Assembly (NCBI GenBank): GCA_965230045.1
Contig: OZ245940.1
Span: forward strand, 744,001 to 808,000
Direction of reading: 5' to 3'
DNA from: G963662905 sp965230045
GTDB taxonomy: Bacteria; Bacteroidota; Bacteroidia; Bacteroidales; WRLA01
Length of the DNA stretch: 64,000 nt
In this document: piece by piece, positions 45,555 to 56,135 of the stretch
How the letters are laid out: the number at the start of each line of letters is the position of its first letter
How positions within the stretch are numbered: the stretch's first letter is position 1
The notes under the pieces: model-generated
Seen by the model: only the letters and a program-made list of their open reading frames with translations
Database searches by the model: none
What the model was told of the DNA's origin: nothing
Made by a program: the position numbers and the translations under genes

Positions 45555-46346
45555 ATGATCCACAGTACAGCTCACAGAATCCGAACCTATAGCCGGCATT
45601 TGCTCCTGGCAAAAACGCGCTATAAAGTGCACTCACCTTTTGTTTTTGAGTTGGTTGATGAAGTCCTGCGAAACCTGCCCAAAGAGGATTTTATGAAGCA
45701 TATTGAGCATTTGCGCAATGAGATGAAGCAATCCGGGGAAAAGCTCAGCAAGACGGATTTTGGTGCCGGAGGGCAAAAAAACAGGCATTATGAACTTCCG
45801 CTCAGACATATTGCACGTACTTCATTGCAAAATTCCCGCTCCTGCCGCAGGATGGTATCGCTGGCGCGATTTGTTGGGGCACGCAACATACTTGAACTGG
45901 GGACCTCACTCGGAATTTCTACTTTATATCTGGCCAAAGGACTCCCTGACGCAAATATTGCTACTATCGAAGCCTGCCCCAAAACAGCAGCAAAAGCCCT
46001 GGAAAACTTTAACAAACTGGATGCCCCTAATATTGAGTTGATCGTTAAAGATGCCGGTGAAGCAATCCGCTCTTTCAACTTTGATCAGGAACCTTTTGAT
46101 TTTGTGTATTTTGATGCCAATCATCGTTATAAGCCCACTTTGGAATATTTCAACACGATGCTGAAATATTCGCATGAGGGCAGCGTTTTTGTTTTTGACG
46201 ACATCCACTGGTCTGAAGAAATGAGCCGGGCATGGAGTGAAATTATCCGGCATGATGAGGTTTCTATCAGCCTTGATTTTTACTCCTTTGGCTTGTTGTT
46301 TTTCAGAAAAAGGCTTGAGCAGCAAAATTTTCGCCTTAAACTCTGA
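45555..46346 (+). CDS. Class I SAM-dependent methyltransferase
   Basis: The 263-residue protein from ATG 45555 has a Rossmann methyltransferase core. Motif I is ILELGTSLGIST (about 114-125), an acidic residue follows strand 2 (ATIEACP), and DFVYFDANHRY then VFVFDDIHW mark strands 4 and 5. This pattern fits O-methyltransferase-like (Methyltransf_24) proteins. The N-terminal helical segment (KVHSPFVFELVDEVLRN) is conserved in Bacteroidota homologues as I recall them. The substrate is unknown. Confidence 0.85.
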   Translation: MIHSTAHRIRTYSRHLLLAKTRYKVHSPFVFELVDEVLRNLPKEDFMKHIEHLRNEMKQSGEKLSKTDFGAGGQKNRHYELPLRHIARTSLQNSRSCRRMVSLARFVGARNILELGTSLGISTLYLAKGLPDANIATIEACPKTAAKALENFNKLDAPNIELIVKDAGEAIRSFNFDQEPFDFVYFDANHRYKPTLEYFNTMLKYSHEGSVFVFDDIHWSEEMSRAWSEIIRHDEVSISLDFYSFGLLFFRKRLEQQNFRLKL

Positions 46347-46415
46347 TAAATCATTACCTTTGTTTGCCTTTTGGTTTTTTCTATACTGAAAAATAATACT
46401 TCTAAAAATAGATTT

Positions 46416-47141
46416 ATGAAAGAGGAAGTTATTCGTCTGGAAGATATTCGTAAATATTATCATGTAGGTACTGAAGTTGTTAAAGCGCTTCAATCGGTAA
46501 GTACTGTAATTCATAAAAATGAGTATGTTGCATTGATGGGGGCATCGGGTTCGGGTAAATCAACATTGATGAATATCCTGGGCTGTTTGGATACACCAAC
46601 ACGCGGCAGCTATTTTCTAAACGGAAAGGATGTAAGCAAACTGGATGATAATGAACTTGCCGAAATCCGAAACAGTGAAATAGGTTTTGTTTTTCAAACT
46701 TTTAACCTCCTGCCAAGAAATACGGCTCTTGAAAATGTGATGCTGCCATTGATTTATGCCGGATTTAGCCGTAGCGAGCGCGAAAATACAGCTTCAACGG
46801 TTCTCCAACAGGTAGGTTTGTCCGACAGGATGACACATAAACCCAATGAACTCTCTGGAGGGCAGCGCCAAAGGGTTGCCGTGGCCAGGGCTTTGGTAAA
46901 TACTCCTTCTATTATTCTTGCCGATGAGCCAACAGGAAACCTGGATTCAAAAACTTCCATCGAAATAATGGGGCTTTTTGAAGAAATCCATAAATCCGGA
47001 AATACCGTAGTGCTTGTTACCCACGAAGAAGATATTGCACGACATGCACACCGGATTATCCGCCTCCGCGATGGACTGGTGGAAAGCGATGAATTGAACA
47101 AAGAGGTCATCCATGTTGCTGATTACTCAAATGCAAACTAA
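46416..47141 (+). CDS. ABC transporter ATPase, LolD/MacB type
   Basis: The 241-residue ATPase from ATG 46416 has Walker [10 protein letters not shown], the Q-loop FQTFNLLP, signature [15 protein letters not shown], Walker [16 protein letters not shown] and the H-loop VTHE. This is the LolD/MacB/FtsE-like branch that drives lipoprotein release or export. No permease is adjacent, so its partner is encoded elsewhere. The next gene, a cobalamin adenosyltransferase, is 11 bases away. Confidence 0.9.
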   Translation: MKEEVIRLEDIRKYYHVGTEVVKALQSVSTVIHKNEYVALMGASGSGKSTLMNILGCLDTPTRGSYFLNGKDVSKLDDNELAEIRNSEIGFVFQTFNLLPRNTALENVMLPLIYAGFSRSERENTASTVLQQVGLSDRMTHKPNELSGGQRQRVAVARALVNTPSIILADEPTGNLDSKTSIEIMGLFEEIHKSGNTVVLVTHEEDIARHAHRIIRLRDGLVESDELNKEVIHVADYSNAN

Positions 47142-47152
47142 TTGAATAATTC

Positions 47153-47713
47153 ATGTCAAAAGACTGGAAAATATACACAAAAACTGGAGATGCCGGTGAA
47201 ACTTCCCTGATCGGAGGGACCCGTGTGCCCAAACACCACGAGCGTATCGAAGCATACGGAACGATTGATGAGCTTAACTCATTTGTTGGCCTACTGCGCG
47301 ATCAACAAATAGATGCATCTTATCGAAATTTTCTCATCAAAGTGCAGGAACACCTCTTTGTTATCGAATCACTTTTTGCTGCTGATAAAGAATCTGTTCT
47401 GGAAACTTTGCCAGGAATAAGCTGCGATCATGTGCAAATGCTTGAAAAGGCCATTGATGAAATGAACGAAGAACTTCCTCCATTGACAAATTTTATACTT
47501 CCGGGTGGGCATCCGGCGGTAAGTTACAGCCATGTAGCCCGAACAATTTGCCGTAGGGCCGAAAGGGTTTGCCTTCGGATCAGCAGGCAAAATGACGTTG
47601 ATAAACTCAACCTAAAATACCTGAACCGCCTTTCAGATTATTTCTTTGTTTTGGCACGTAAACTGGCCTTAGAGCTGAATGCTGTTGAAATTCCCTGGAA
47701 ACCAGAGGTTTAA
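47153..47713 (+). CDS. Cob(I)yrinic acid a,c-diamide adenosyltransferase, PduO type
   Basis: This enzyme adenosylates corrinoids with ATP to make coenzyme B12. The 186-residue protein shows the PduO signature KTGDAGETSLIGGTRVPKHHERIEAYGTIDELNSF at the N terminus and the RTICRRAERV helix at about 120-130. Adenosylcobalamin is the cofactor of methylmalonyl-CoA mutase, which fits the biotin carboxylase genes 5 kb downstream. Confidence 0.93.
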   Translation: MSKDWKIYTKTGDAGETSLIGGTRVPKHHERIEAYGTIDELNSFVGLLRDQQIDASYRNFLIKVQEHLFVIESLFAADKESVLETLPGISCDHVQMLEKAIDEMNEELPPLTNFILPGGHPAVSYSHVARTICRRAERVCLRISRQNDVDKLNLKYLNRLSDYFFVLARKLALELNAVEIPWKPEV

Positions 47714-47752
47714 ATTTATTTTAGAAAATATTTTTAACTTTTGAAATTTCAT

Positions 47753-47782
47753 TTGCATTTCTTTAAAAAAAAATTACTTTTG
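47753..47782 (+). promoter_or_regulatory. Promoter of the DUF2795 gene
   Basis: TTG at 47753-47755, a 19-base spacer and TACTTTTG at 47775-47782 are an excellent match to the Bacteroidota consensus. The ATG is 26 bases downstream. Confidence 0.7.
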
Positions 47783-47808
47783 CAAAAATTTAATAAAAAT
47801 TTATAAAG

Positions 47809-48030
47809 ATGTACTGGACGCTTGAATTAGCTTCTAAATTAGAGGACGCCCCCTGGCCTGCAACAAAAGAGGAGTTGATCGATTGGGCCATACGTTCAGG
47901 TGCACCTCAGGAAGTTGTAGAAAATCTGAGTGAAATCGAAGATGAAGGAGAAGTTTATGAGAGGATTGAGGACATTTGGCCTGATTATCCTACCAAAGAA
48001 GATTTTTTCTTCCATGAAGATGAGTATTAA
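47809..48030 (+). CDS. DUF2795-family small acidic protein
   Basis: This 73-residue acidic protein has the DUF2795 pattern (WTLELASKLEDAPWPATKEELIDWAIRSGAP...VVENL). Members are widespread in Bacteroidota, and the function is unknown. The gene has its own promoter and a strong terminator. Confidence 0.85.
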   Translation: MYWTLELASKLEDAPWPATKEELIDWAIRSGAPQEVVENLSEIEDEGEVYERIEDIWPDYPTKEDFFFHEDEY

Positions 48031-48056
48031 CCGAATAACCGAGTGCTTCGGTTATG

Positions 48057-48094
48057 CAATAGCGGGAAGTGTGCTTCCCGCTATTGTTGTTTTT
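48057..48094 (+). terminator. Rho-independent terminator
   Basis: A perfect 13-bp stem (CAATAGCGGGAAG / CTTCCCGCTATTG) with a TGTG loop is followed by a T-rich tract. It lies 27 bases after the DUF2795 gene. Confidence 0.92.
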
Positions 48095-48252
48095 AGGTGG
48101 ATGAAGATATGCCATACAAAAAATCAGGTAAATAATGTATTTTTGCGCTAATGCTGTGAGCGTTTGCTTTTATTGGGCGCATATGCCAATTTGGCCTTAA
48201 ATGAAGAAACAGCATGGCATTTGATAAGTAAAAAGCTGAAAAATATTATATT

Positions 48253-51200
48253 ATGATTGGGCTCTTTAAAAAGTTTTTGGGAAGTAAATCCAATAGGGAT
48301 ATCAAAGATATTCAACCAATTCTGGATAAAACCAAAAAAGCATACGAAGGAATCAAAAAATTATCTAATGATGAACTTCGGAACAAAACCATTGAATTTA
48401 AAAATACTTTAGCCGAAGGATTAAAGGCAATTGATGATAAAATTGCCACAATGAAAGTGCAGATTGAGTCGGAAGCCAATATCGACGACAGGGAAAAGCA
48501 TTGGGCTGAGATTGATAAACTCGAAGATGAGCGTTACGAAACATCTCAAAAAATCCTGGATGAGATTTTGCCGGAAGCTTTCTCAGTTATGAAAGAAACC
48601 GCACGCCGATTTACTGAAAATGAGTGGGTTGAAGTAACAGCCTCCGAAAATGACCGTGCGCTTTCAGCAAAATACGATCATGTCGAAATTGAAGGCGATA
48701 AAGCCCGTTACCGCAACTCATGGATGGCCGGTGGAAACCTGATCACCTGGAACATGATCCATTATGACGTGCAGCTAATCGGTGGTACCGTGCTGCATCA
48801 GGGGAAAATTGCTGAGATGGCTACCGGTGAAGGAAAAACCCTTGTGGCTACTTTGCCTGTTTACCTGAACGCACTGACAGGTAAAGGAGTGCACGTGGTT
48901 ACCGTGAACGATTACCTGGCAAAACGTGACTCCGAATGGATGGGGATGCTCTTCGAATTCCATGGAATGAAAGTGGATTGTATCGACAGGCACCAGCCTA
49001 ATACCGATGCCCGCCGCAACGCTTATCTGGCAGATATCACCTACGGAACCAATAATGAATTTGGTTTTGATTACCTGCGCGACAATATGACAGGCAATCC
49101 CGATGAAATTGTTCAGCGTCCGCACAATTACACAATTGTGGATGAGGTTGATAGCGTTTTGATTGATGATGCTCGTACGCCATTGATTATCTCCGGACCT
49201 ACACCTCGTGGCGATAATCAGGAATTTGACCAGTACAAACCGCTGGTACAACGATTATACAGCGCTCAAAGACAGTTGGTTACAAAACTTCTTGCCGAAT
49301 CCAAAAGCTTGCTCGCCGCTGCCAACGATAACGAAAAACAGAAAAAAGGCGGCGAACAACTCCTCAGGGCATTCCATGGCTTGCCAAAAAATAAAGCACT
49401 CATCAAGTTTTTGAGTGAAGAAGGAATGAAAACACTGCTTAAGAAAACCGAAAATTTCTATATGCAGGAGCAGTCCAAAAACATGCACATCATTGACGAT
49501 GAGCTGTATTTTGTGATTGATGAAAAATCAAACTCCATTGAACTTACTGAAAAAGGGATCGACCTGATCACCGGAGAGCAGGAAGACAAAAACTTTTATA
49601 TACTTCCAGATATTGGCAGCGAACTGGCAGAACTCGAAAAACAGGAACTTAGCGATAAAGAGGCCTCTGAACGTAAAAATGTACTGCTTCGCGATTATGC
49701 AGTAAAATCAGAGCGTATCCATACCGTTAACCAGCTTTTGAAAGCCTATGCGCTTTTTGAAAAAGATGTGGAATACGTCATCATGGAAAATAAAATCAAA
49801 ATTGTTGATGAGCAAACCGGACGTATTATGGAAGGCCGCCGTTATAGCGATGGTCTGCATCAGGCATTGGAAGCCAAGGAAAACGTGAAAGTGGAGGCCG
49901 CTACACAAACATATGCCACCATCACATTACAGAATTACTTCCGGATGTACCGCAAACTGGCCGGTATGACGGGTACCGCCGAAACCGAAGCCGGCGAACT
50001 CTGGGATATCTATAAATTGGATGTTGTGGTTATTCCAACCAACAGACCCATTGCCCGTGACGACCGTGAAGACCTGGTTTATAAAACCAAGCGCGAAAAA
50101 TTTAATGCGGTTATTGATGAATGTGTGGCTCTGGTAAAACAAGGACGACCGGTATTGGTCGGTACTACTTCCGTAGAAACCTCTGAATTGTTGAGCCGCA
50201 TGTTGAAACGGCAGCGCATTGACCATAATGTTTTGAATGCCAAATTGCACCAGCGTGAAGCCGATATTGTCGCTGAAGCGGGTATCGCCGGAAAAGTGAC
50301 CATTGCAACCAACATGGCAGGTCGTGGTACCGATATCAAACTGGGGCAGGGCGTAAAAGACAGTGGCGGCTTGGCGATTATTGGTACAGAACGACATGAA
50401 TCACGAAGGGTTGACCGCCAGTTGCGCGGACGCTCCGGTCGTCAGGGTGACCCCGGAAGCTCACAGTTTTTTGTTTCGCTCGAAGATGACCTGATGCGTA
50501 TGTTCGGTTCTGACCGTATTTCGCGCATTATGGACCGTCTCGGACTGAAAGAAGGTGAAGTGATCCAGCATTCCATGATCACCAAGTCCATCGAAAGGGC
50601 ACAACGTAAAGTGGAAGAAAATAACTTCGGCATCCGTAAGCGATTGCTCGAATATGATGATGTGATGAATGCACAGCGCGAGGTGATATACAAACGCCGT
50701 CACCATGCACTTTATGGTGAAAGGCTTGCCGTGGATGTGAGCAATATGTTTTTTGATGTGTGCGAACAGTTGATTTCTGATTACCAGGAATCAAGGGACT
50801 ATGCAGGTTTTGTTGGACAGTCATTGAAAGTTCTCGCTGTTGAGCCACCCATAGATGAAAAAGAATTCACTACAAATACAGATAGCGAAGCGCTGGCCGG
50901 TAAATTCTTTAAGCATGTTTATGAAATTTATAAAGAGAAAAATCAGCTGCTGGCAGATAAAGCCTATCCGGTAATTAAAAATGTGTATGAGAATGAATCC
51001 AGTCAGTATGAGAATATTGCTATTCCAATAACTGACGGGCGTAAAAAAGCCCAGGTTGTTGCTCATCTCGAAACGGCTTACAATAAGCCGGAGGAAATCG
51101 TTACTTCTATCGAAAAGGGAATTACCCTGAGTTTTATCGATAATGCCTGGAAAGAGCATCTGCGTGAAATGGACGACCTGAAACAATCGGTGCAAAATGC

Positions 51201-51552
51201 AACCTATGAGCAAAAAGATCCGTTGCTGGTTTATAAGTTTGAATCTTTTGAGCTTTTTAAAAAGATGGTGCAAAACACAAATCAGGATATTGCATCATTC
51301 CTGATGAAAGGCGATCTGCCTTCTGCCGACCCACAAGTGGCAGAAGCTCCGGTGATGAAAAAATTGGATTTATCGAAATTAAAAGAGCAACGGTCCGATC
51401 TTTTGTCACAATCGCACAGCAACACCCAAAAGCAAGAAAAAGTCCAGCCGGTTAAGGTTGAGAAAAAAGTTGGCAGAAATGATCCCTGCCCATGTGGTAG
51501 TGGGAAAAAATATAAGAATTGTCACGGAAAAACCGATCAGTTGGCTGGCTAA
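48253..51552 (+). CDS. secA: Preprotein translocase ATPase SecA
   Basis: This motor of the Sec pathway drives secretory proteins through SecYEG and is needed for all signal-peptide cargo, including the T9SS proteins at the start of the window. It has 1,099 residues, longer than the 800-900 typical elsewhere, because of an insertion after the first nucleotide-binding segment (about residues 325-465), a known feature of Bacteroidota SecA. Walker A is in EMATGEGKT, Walker B in [14 protein letters not shown], and the [23 protein letters not shown] motif is complete. The C-terminal zinc motif is [14 protein letters not shown]. Confidence 0.96.
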   Translation: MIGLFKKFLGSKSNRDIKDIQPILDKTKKAYEGIKKLSNDELRNKTIEFKNTLAEGLKAIDDKIATMKVQIESEANIDDREKHWAEIDKLEDERYETSQKILDEILPEAFSVMKETARRFTENEWVEVTASENDRALSAKYDHVEIEGDKARYRNSWMAGGNLITWNMIHYDVQLIGGTVLHQGKIAEMATGEGKTLVATLPVYLNALTGKGVHVVTVNDYLAKRDSEWMGMLFEFHGMKVDCIDRHQPNTDARRNAYLADITYGTNNEFGFDYLRDNMTGNPDEIVQRPHNYTIVDEVDSVLIDDARTPLIISGPTPRGDNQEFDQYKPLVQRLYSAQRQLVTKLLAESKSLLAAANDNEKQKKGGEQLLRAFHGLPKNKALIKFLSEEGMKTLLKKTENFYMQEQSKNMHIIDDELYFVIDEKSNSIELTEKGIDLITGEQEDKNFYILPDIGSELAELEKQELSDKEASERKNVLLRDYAVKSERIHTVNQLLKAYALFEKDVEYVIMENKIKIVDEQTGRIMEGRRYSDGLHQALEAKENVKVEAATQTYATITLQNYFRMYRKLAGMTGTAETEAGELWDIYKLDVVVIPTNRPIARDDREDLVYKTKREKFNAVIDECVALVKQGRPVLVGTTSVETSELLSRMLKRQRIDHNVLNAKLHQREADIVAEAGIAGKVTIATNMAGRGTDIKLGQGVKDSGGLAIIGTERHESRRVDRQLRGRSGRQGDPGSSQFFVSLEDDLMRMFGSDRISRIMDRLGLKEGEVIQHSMITKSIERAQRKVEENNFGIRKRLLEYDDVMNAQREVIYKRRHHALYGERLAVDVSNMFFDVCEQLISDYQESRDYAGFVGQSLKVLAVEPPIDEKEFTTNTDSEALAGKFFKHVYEIYKEKNQLLADKAYPVIKNVYENESSQYENIAIPITDGRKKAQVVAHLETAYNKPEEIVTSIEKGITLSFIDNAWKEHLREMDDLKQSVQNATYEQKDPLLVYKFESFELFKKMVQNTNQDIASFLMKGDLPSADPQVAEAPVMKKLDLSKLKEQRSDLLSQSHSNTQKQEKVQPVKVEKKVGRNDPCPCGSGKKYKNCHGKTDQLAG

Positions 51553-51572
51553 CAGAATGTTCCAATTTTTAG

Positions 51573-51608
51573 AAAAAGGGAGTAAAGTGTTTTTGCTCCC
51601 TTTTTTTG
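51573..51608 (+). terminator. Rho-independent terminator after secA
   Basis: Arms AAAAGGGAGTAAA and TTTTGCTCCCTTTT pair around a short loop and run into a long T tract. It lies 21 bases after secA. Confidence 0.88.
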
Positions 51609-51840
51609 TGTTTTTGCGGCATTTTAATATGCAATTATTTGTATGTGTGCAAGCTATTGGTTTACAGGTATAAACCTGAGCGGACTGAGATTTAGGAAAA
51701 CGGGCTTATCACTTTTGCAGATGCGATAAATGGAAATTGTTCGGAAATCAAATTAATTCCAGCAGACGGACAAATTATTTAGGTTGGAAAATTTTATTGA
51801 ATATTTAGAAAAAAGGCATTGAAAATCAGCCTTTAAGCGC

Positions 51841-52021
51841 TAGGCACGATTTATGCCATAGTAGGAGTGAGTATTAAGAAAGAACGTTCTTTTAGCGATT
51901 GGCTCTTAAATGGTTTATGATATATAAGCCAACTACCCCTTAAAATTAATACTCCTTTTATTATTTCATAGGTTTTCCATACTATAAACCCTCCATCCCC
52001 CCGGAGGGTTTGGTTTTTTTA
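51841..52021 (+). ncRNA. Candidate structured RNA with its own terminator
   Basis: This 180-base stretch has no ORF but folds well. TAGGAGT...ATTAA (51862-51876) pairs with TTAATACTCCT (51946-51956), enclosing the palindrome AGAACGTTCT (51881) and the hairpin TTGGCT / AGCCAA (51899-51932). It ends in a textbook terminator: AAACCCTCC / GGAGGGTTT (51986-52011) and a T run. No gene precedes that terminator for 430 bases, because secA has its own. A long imperfect hairpin plus terminator would fit a 6S-like or other small RNA; the family is not proven. Confidence 0.5.
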
Positions 52022-52177
52022 TCTCAAGAAGAAATCAACGATATCTGCACCTTTCTTATAAATGATGTACAGCATCAACAAAATTTGTTCTGCGATGAAT
52101 ATTATAGTCAAAACCCGATCGATGCCTTGCCGGCTACGGTTACTGGGTTTGTCCAGATAAAATTTAGTTTTGGCCAT
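52019..52177 (-). CDS. Small single-pass membrane protein (52 residues), hypothetical
   Basis: The minus-strand frame MAKTKFYLDKPSNRSR... encodes a basic N-terminal part, one hydrophobic segment (VLTIIFIAEQILLMLYIIY, residues 22-40) and a polar tail ending DFFLR. TATATTTG lies 3 bases before the ATG, a possible -7 box of a near-leaderless transcript. The stop codon touches the T run of the RNA terminator. Coding potential is suggested by the neat membrane-protein layout; homologues were not checked. Confidence 0.4.
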   Translation of the reverse strand: MAKTKFYLDKPSNRSRQGIDRVLTIIFIAEQILLMLYIIYKKGADIVDFFLR

Positions 52178-52374
52178 GGACAAATATAGTTAATTACATA
52201 TATAAATGCTTGGCATTTTAAAAATTCATTGTATTTTTATGCGCTCAAACAAACAAATATAAGCTTTTTCAGAATGCCTAAACAGTATAAGGATTAAACC
52301 ATTGGTTTTGTTTTGTGTTTTTTTCTGGAGAAGCTCCATTTGAGCATTTTATTCGTTCACATACATAATCCCTT
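52178..52374. other. AT-rich gap upstream of accC
   Basis: No ORF with coding signs, terminator or clear promoter box is visible in these 197 bases. The region presumably carries the accC promoter. Confidence 0.4.
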
Positions 52375-53883
52375 ATGATCAGAAAAGTATTAGTTGCCAA
52401 CCGCGGGGAGATTGCCATACGTGTTATGCGTTCCTGCCGGGAGATGGATATCCGCTCAGTAGCCGTGTTTTCGGACGCTGATCGCACTTCCATGCACGTC
52501 CGTTACGCAGATGAAGCCTACCATATTGGCCCCTCCAGCTCATCGGAGAGCTATTTGAACATTGAAAAAATTATTGAAACAGCCAAAGAATGCGGTGCGG
52601 ATGCGATTCATCCGGGCTACGGTTTTTTATCAGAAAATGCCCGTTTCTCTGAGCGCTGCGCAGAGGAAGGAATCATTTTTATAGGGCCGGATGCCTATGC
52701 AATAAACACCATGGGCGATAAAATTACGGCGCGTAAAACAATGATTGCCGCTGGTGTGCCCGTTGTGCCGGGAACTACGGAGCCTATTCGTGATGAAAAA
52801 AAAGTACTGGAGACAGTTCGTGAGATTGGACTACCGGTTATGATCAAAGCTTCTGCCGGTGGCGGGGGTAAAGGGATGCGCCTGGTGAAAGACGAGGCTT
52901 CCCTGATTGAATCTGTCCGTGCTGCCCGTTCGGAGGCGCTTTCCGCTTTTGGCGATGATGCTGTTTATATCGAAAAATATATTTCATCACCACATCATAT
53001 TGAGTTCCAGGTCTTGGCAGATAAACACGGCAATACCGTCCATCTTTTTGAGCGGGAATGCTCCGTGCAACGCCGTCATCAAAAAGTAATTGAAGAAAGC
53101 CCTTCGCCATTGCTCAACGAAAAAGTGCGGATGGAAATGGGGCAACATGCCGTGGCGGCTGCTCAAGCGGTGAATTATCATGGTGCAGGAACCATTGAGT
53201 TCATTATGGACGATGATCTGAATTATTATTTCCTGGAAATGAATACCCGCTTGCAGGTTGAACATCCCATAACCGAAAGGGTGGTTGGTGTTGACCTGGT
53301 AAAAGAACAGATAAAGGTTGCACGCGATGAAAAACTGTCTTTTGCGCAGAAAGACCTGAGCCAGAACGGTCATGCGATTGAATGCAGGATTTATGCGGAA
53401 GACCCGGACAATAATTTTATGCCCAGCCCGGGCGTAATCCGCCATATTACCGAACCGCTGGGCTTAGGCGTCCGCCATGATGGTTATGTGTATGAAGGTT
53501 ATGAAATCCCAATCTTTTATGATCCGATGATTTCAAAACTGATTGTTTGGGCAAAAGACCGTCAGGAAGCTGTAAGCCGTATGAAAAGAGCTCTTTATGC
53601 CTATAAAATAACGGGTGTTAAAACTTCTATCCAGTTTCTTGAAAAAGTAATGCAGCATCCGGTTTTTGTCTCCGGTAACTACAATACGCACTTTATTGAT
53701 GACCACCTTGATGACCTGATGAAAAAAGAAGAATGCAGCGATGTTTGTGAAGATATGGCCGTTATTACTGCGCTGATTGATTATTCGGATATGCTGAAGA
53801 AATTACAGCCGGAAAAGAAAGCTGCGCAGCTTGGGAATAACTGGAAAGATTTTGGACGCAAAAAAGGAGTTTTACGTTTTTAA
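52375..53883 (+). CDS. accC: Biotin carboxylase subunit of acyl-CoA carboxylase
   Basis: This ATP-grasp enzyme carboxylates biotin on the carrier protein. The N-terminal MIRKVLVANRGEIAIRVMRSCREM, the ATP-binding loop SAGGGGKGMR, HHIEFQVLADKHGN, RECSVQRRHQKVIEE and EMNTRLQVEHPITE are all intact. The 502-residue length is a little beyond AccC (about 450), with an extra C-terminal segment as in propionyl- or acyl-CoA carboxylase subunits. It starts an operon with the biotin carrier 11 bases on and a carboxyltransferase after it. Confidence 0.95.
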   Translation: MIRKVLVANRGEIAIRVMRSCREMDIRSVAVFSDADRTSMHVRYADEAYHIGPSSSSESYLNIEKIIETAKECGADAIHPGYGFLSENARFSERCAEEGIIFIGPDAYAINTMGDKITARKTMIAAGVPVVPGTTEPIRDEKKVLETVREIGLPVMIKASAGGGGKGMRLVKDEASLIESVRAARSEALSAFGDDAVYIEKYISSPHHIEFQVLADKHGNTVHLFERECSVQRRHQKVIEESPSPLLNEKVRMEMGQHAVAAAQAVNYHGAGTIEFIMDDDLNYYFLEMNTRLQVEHPITERVVGVDLVKEQIKVARDEKLSFAQKDLSQNGHAIECRIYAEDPDNNFMPSPGVIRHITEPLGLGVRHDGYVYEGYEIPIFYDPMISKLIVWAKDRQEAVSRMKRALYAYKITGVKTSIQFLEKVMQHPVFVSGNYNTHFIDDHLDDLMKKEECSDVCEDMAVITALIDYSDMLKKLQPEKKAAQLGNNWKDFGRKKGVLRF

Positions 53884-53894
53884 TACTGATAATT

Positions 53895-54401
53895 ATGCTT
53901 GAAATAAAAATAAACGACCGTATTGCAAAGGCCGAAATATTGGGCAGGGACGGGAATAAAGCCCTGATTGATGTGGACGGCAAAAAGTATGATGTGGATA
54001 TCGTTATGGTGGAGCCGGATGTATATTCCATACTGTTTAATGGCAAATCATATAATATCGAATTGATAAAAACGGCAGAGGCACGTAAATTCCAGCTTAA
54101 TACTTATAAAGACAGTTATGATGTGCAAATCATTGATGCCGAGACCAAATATTTGAATAACAGGAATAAAAAGGGTGCAGCAGCAGAAGAAAACAATATC
54201 TCCAGCCCGATGCCCGGAAAAGTGGTTAAGATCCCGGTTGAAATTGGTCAGGAAGTGGAAGAAGGTACTACCTTGATTGTAGTCGAGGCCATGAAAATGC
54301 AAAGTGAATACAAAGCCAAAGGAAATAAAATTGTTAAAGAAATTCTTGTAAGTGAAGGAGTTGCCGTAAATGCAAACCAGGCTTTGATCGTTTTGGAATA
54401 A
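53895..54401 (+). CDS. Biotin carboxyl carrier protein
   Basis: The 168-residue protein ends in a biotinyl domain with the target lysine Lys134 in VEAMKMQ. An N-terminal region (about 1-80) and a charged linker (NNRNKKGAAAEEN) precede it. It carries CO2 between the biotin carboxylase and the carboxyltransferase on either side. Confidence 0.93.
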   Translation: MLEIKINDRIAKAEILGRDGNKALIDVDGKKYDVDIVMVEPDVYSILFNGKSYNIELIKTAEARKFQLNTYKDSYDVQIIDAETKYLNNRNKKGAAAEENNISSPMPGKVVKIPVEIGQEVEEGTTLIVVEAMKMQSEYKAKGNKIVKEILVSEGVAVNANQALIVLE

Positions 54402-54510
54402 ATGTAAAGATGAACAGATGAAACGAAGCAGGACTGATATTTATTAGGAAACACACGATAATGATTATCCAGTCATGCGAAGTTGCAATTGACCTTAGAA
54501 AATCAAATTA

Positions 54511-56055
54511 ATGCAGATGAAAACAAGAAAAGATAAATTCAACGAACTCGAAAAGAAAAACGAGGAAGCAAAACTGGGTGGCGGAATTGCCCGTATTGAA
54601 AAACAACATCAGGCAGGCAGAAAAACCGCTCGAGAGCGGATCGAAGACCTCCTGGATCCCGGAACTTTTGTGGAACTCGACCGTTTCGTAACACACCGGA
54701 CCCATGATTTCGGAATGGAAAAACACAAATTCCCCGGAGATGGCGTAGTGAGTGGCTACGGGAAAATTGACGGGCGGCTTATGTATGTTTTTGCACAGGA
54801 TTTTACCGTTTTTGGTGGTAGCCTGAGCCGTGCCAATGCCGACAAAATTATAAAAGTGATGGATCTGGCCATGAAAATGGGTGCGCCGGTCATTGGGCTT
54901 AATGATTCCGGAGGGGCCCGAATTCAGGAGGGCGTGGAAAGCCTGGGTGGTTATGCCGATATTTTTTACCGAAATGTACGCAGCTCCGGCGTTGTTCCGC
55001 AAATTTCGGCGATTCTCGGCCCCTGCGCCGGTGGTGCCGTTTATTCGCCTGCAATTACTGATTTTATTTTGATGACCCGGGAAAGCAGCTATATGTTTGT
55101 TACCGGCCCGGATGTGATCAAAACGGTAACCCACGAAGAAGTGACCAAAGAAGAACTCGGCGGTGCGGCAACACACAACAGCAAAAGCGGTGTGGCACAT
55201 TTAATGGCCGATGATGATGAAATGGCCATGATGATGGTACGGGAATTGATGAGTTTCCTTCCGCTCAACAACATGGACGACCCTCCTGTCAAGGCTTGTA
55301 CTGATGATATCAACCGTAAGGAAATGTCACTTGATGAGGTGGTTCCTGTCGATCCAAACAAACCCTACGATATGAAGGATATCATCCTGAAGGTGATTGA
55401 CGATCAGCATTTTTTTGAAATCCAGCCCGAGTATGCTGCCAATATGATCATTGGATTTGCACGCATGAATGGAAAACCTGTGGGTATTGTGGCCAATCAG
55501 CCAATGGTGCTTGCCGGTGTGCTCAATATCGATGCTTCGGTGAAGGCTGCCCGCTTTGTACGTTTTTGCGATGCGTTCAATATTCCTTTGCTCACATTTG
55601 TTGATGTGCCCGGTTTCCTCCCCGGAACAGAGCAGGAGTTTGGCGGCATCATTAAACATGGAGCAAAGCTGCTTTATGCTTTTGCGGAAGCTACGGTGCC
55701 AAAAATTACACTGATAACACGCAAAGCTTACGGCGGTGCTTATGATGTAATGTCGAGCAAGCATATCGGGGCTGATGTGAATTTTGCTTATCCAACAGCA
55801 GAAGTGGCTGTTATGGGGCCTGATGGTGCGGTGAATATCATCCATAAAGGCCGCCTCAATGAGGCAGAAAAGCAAAAAGCAGTTGAAGATTATAAAGCCC
55901 GTTTTGCCAGTCCGTATAAAGCGGCATCGCTGGGTTATATCGATGAAATTATTTATCCGCATGATACGCGCAGGAAAATCATAGAAGCATTGGAAATGAC
56001 ACAAACCAAGAGTAAAACCAATCCGGCGCGCAAACACGGAAATATTCCGTTATAA
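54511..56055 (+). CDS. Acyl-CoA carboxylase carboxyltransferase (propionyl-CoA / methylmalonyl type)
   Basis: The 514-residue protein is of the PccB/MmdA family: [31 protein letters not shown] at the start, [38 protein letters not shown] and [31 protein letters not shown]. Both crotonase-like halves are complete. It uses carboxybiotin to carboxylate propionyl-CoA, most likely giving methylmalonyl-CoA. No decarboxylase membrane subunit is present, so a carboxylase is favoured over a sodium pump. The gap to the carrier gene is 109 bases. Confidence 0.92.
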   Translation: MQMKTRKDKFNELEKKNEEAKLGGGIARIEKQHQAGRKTARERIEDLLDPGTFVELDRFVTHRTHDFGMEKHKFPGDGVVSGYGKIDGRLMYVFAQDFTVFGGSLSRANADKIIKVMDLAMKMGAPVIGLNDSGGARIQEGVESLGGYADIFYRNVRSSGVVPQISAILGPCAGGAVYSPAITDFILMTRESSYMFVTGPDVIKTVTHEEVTKEELGGAATHNSKSGVAHLMADDDEMAMMMVRELMSFLPLNNMDDPPVKACTDDINRKEMSLDEVVPVDPNKPYDMKDIILKVIDDQHFFEIQPEYAANMIIGFARMNGKPVGIVANQPMVLAGVLNIDASVKAARFVRFCDAFNIPLLTFVDVPGFLPGTEQEFGGIIKHGAKLLYAFAEATVPKITLITRKAYGGAYDVMSSKHIGADVNFAYPTAEVAVMGPDGAVNIIHKGRLNEAEKQKAVEDYKARFASPYKAASLGYIDEIIYPHDTRRKIIEALEMTQTKSKTNPARKHGNIPL

Positions 56056-56135
56056 AAACATTTTTTAAGGTAAAATCAATGAGGATGCAGGATTATTTCC
56101 GTGTATTTCTCGTTGATTTTGGTTTGCTTTGCATT

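Noticed and set aside
52130..52177. N-terminal KFYLDK of the 52-residue ORF as an integrase remnant
   Set aside because: The match to tyrosine-recombinase arm domains is only about six residues, and the rest is a membrane segment.
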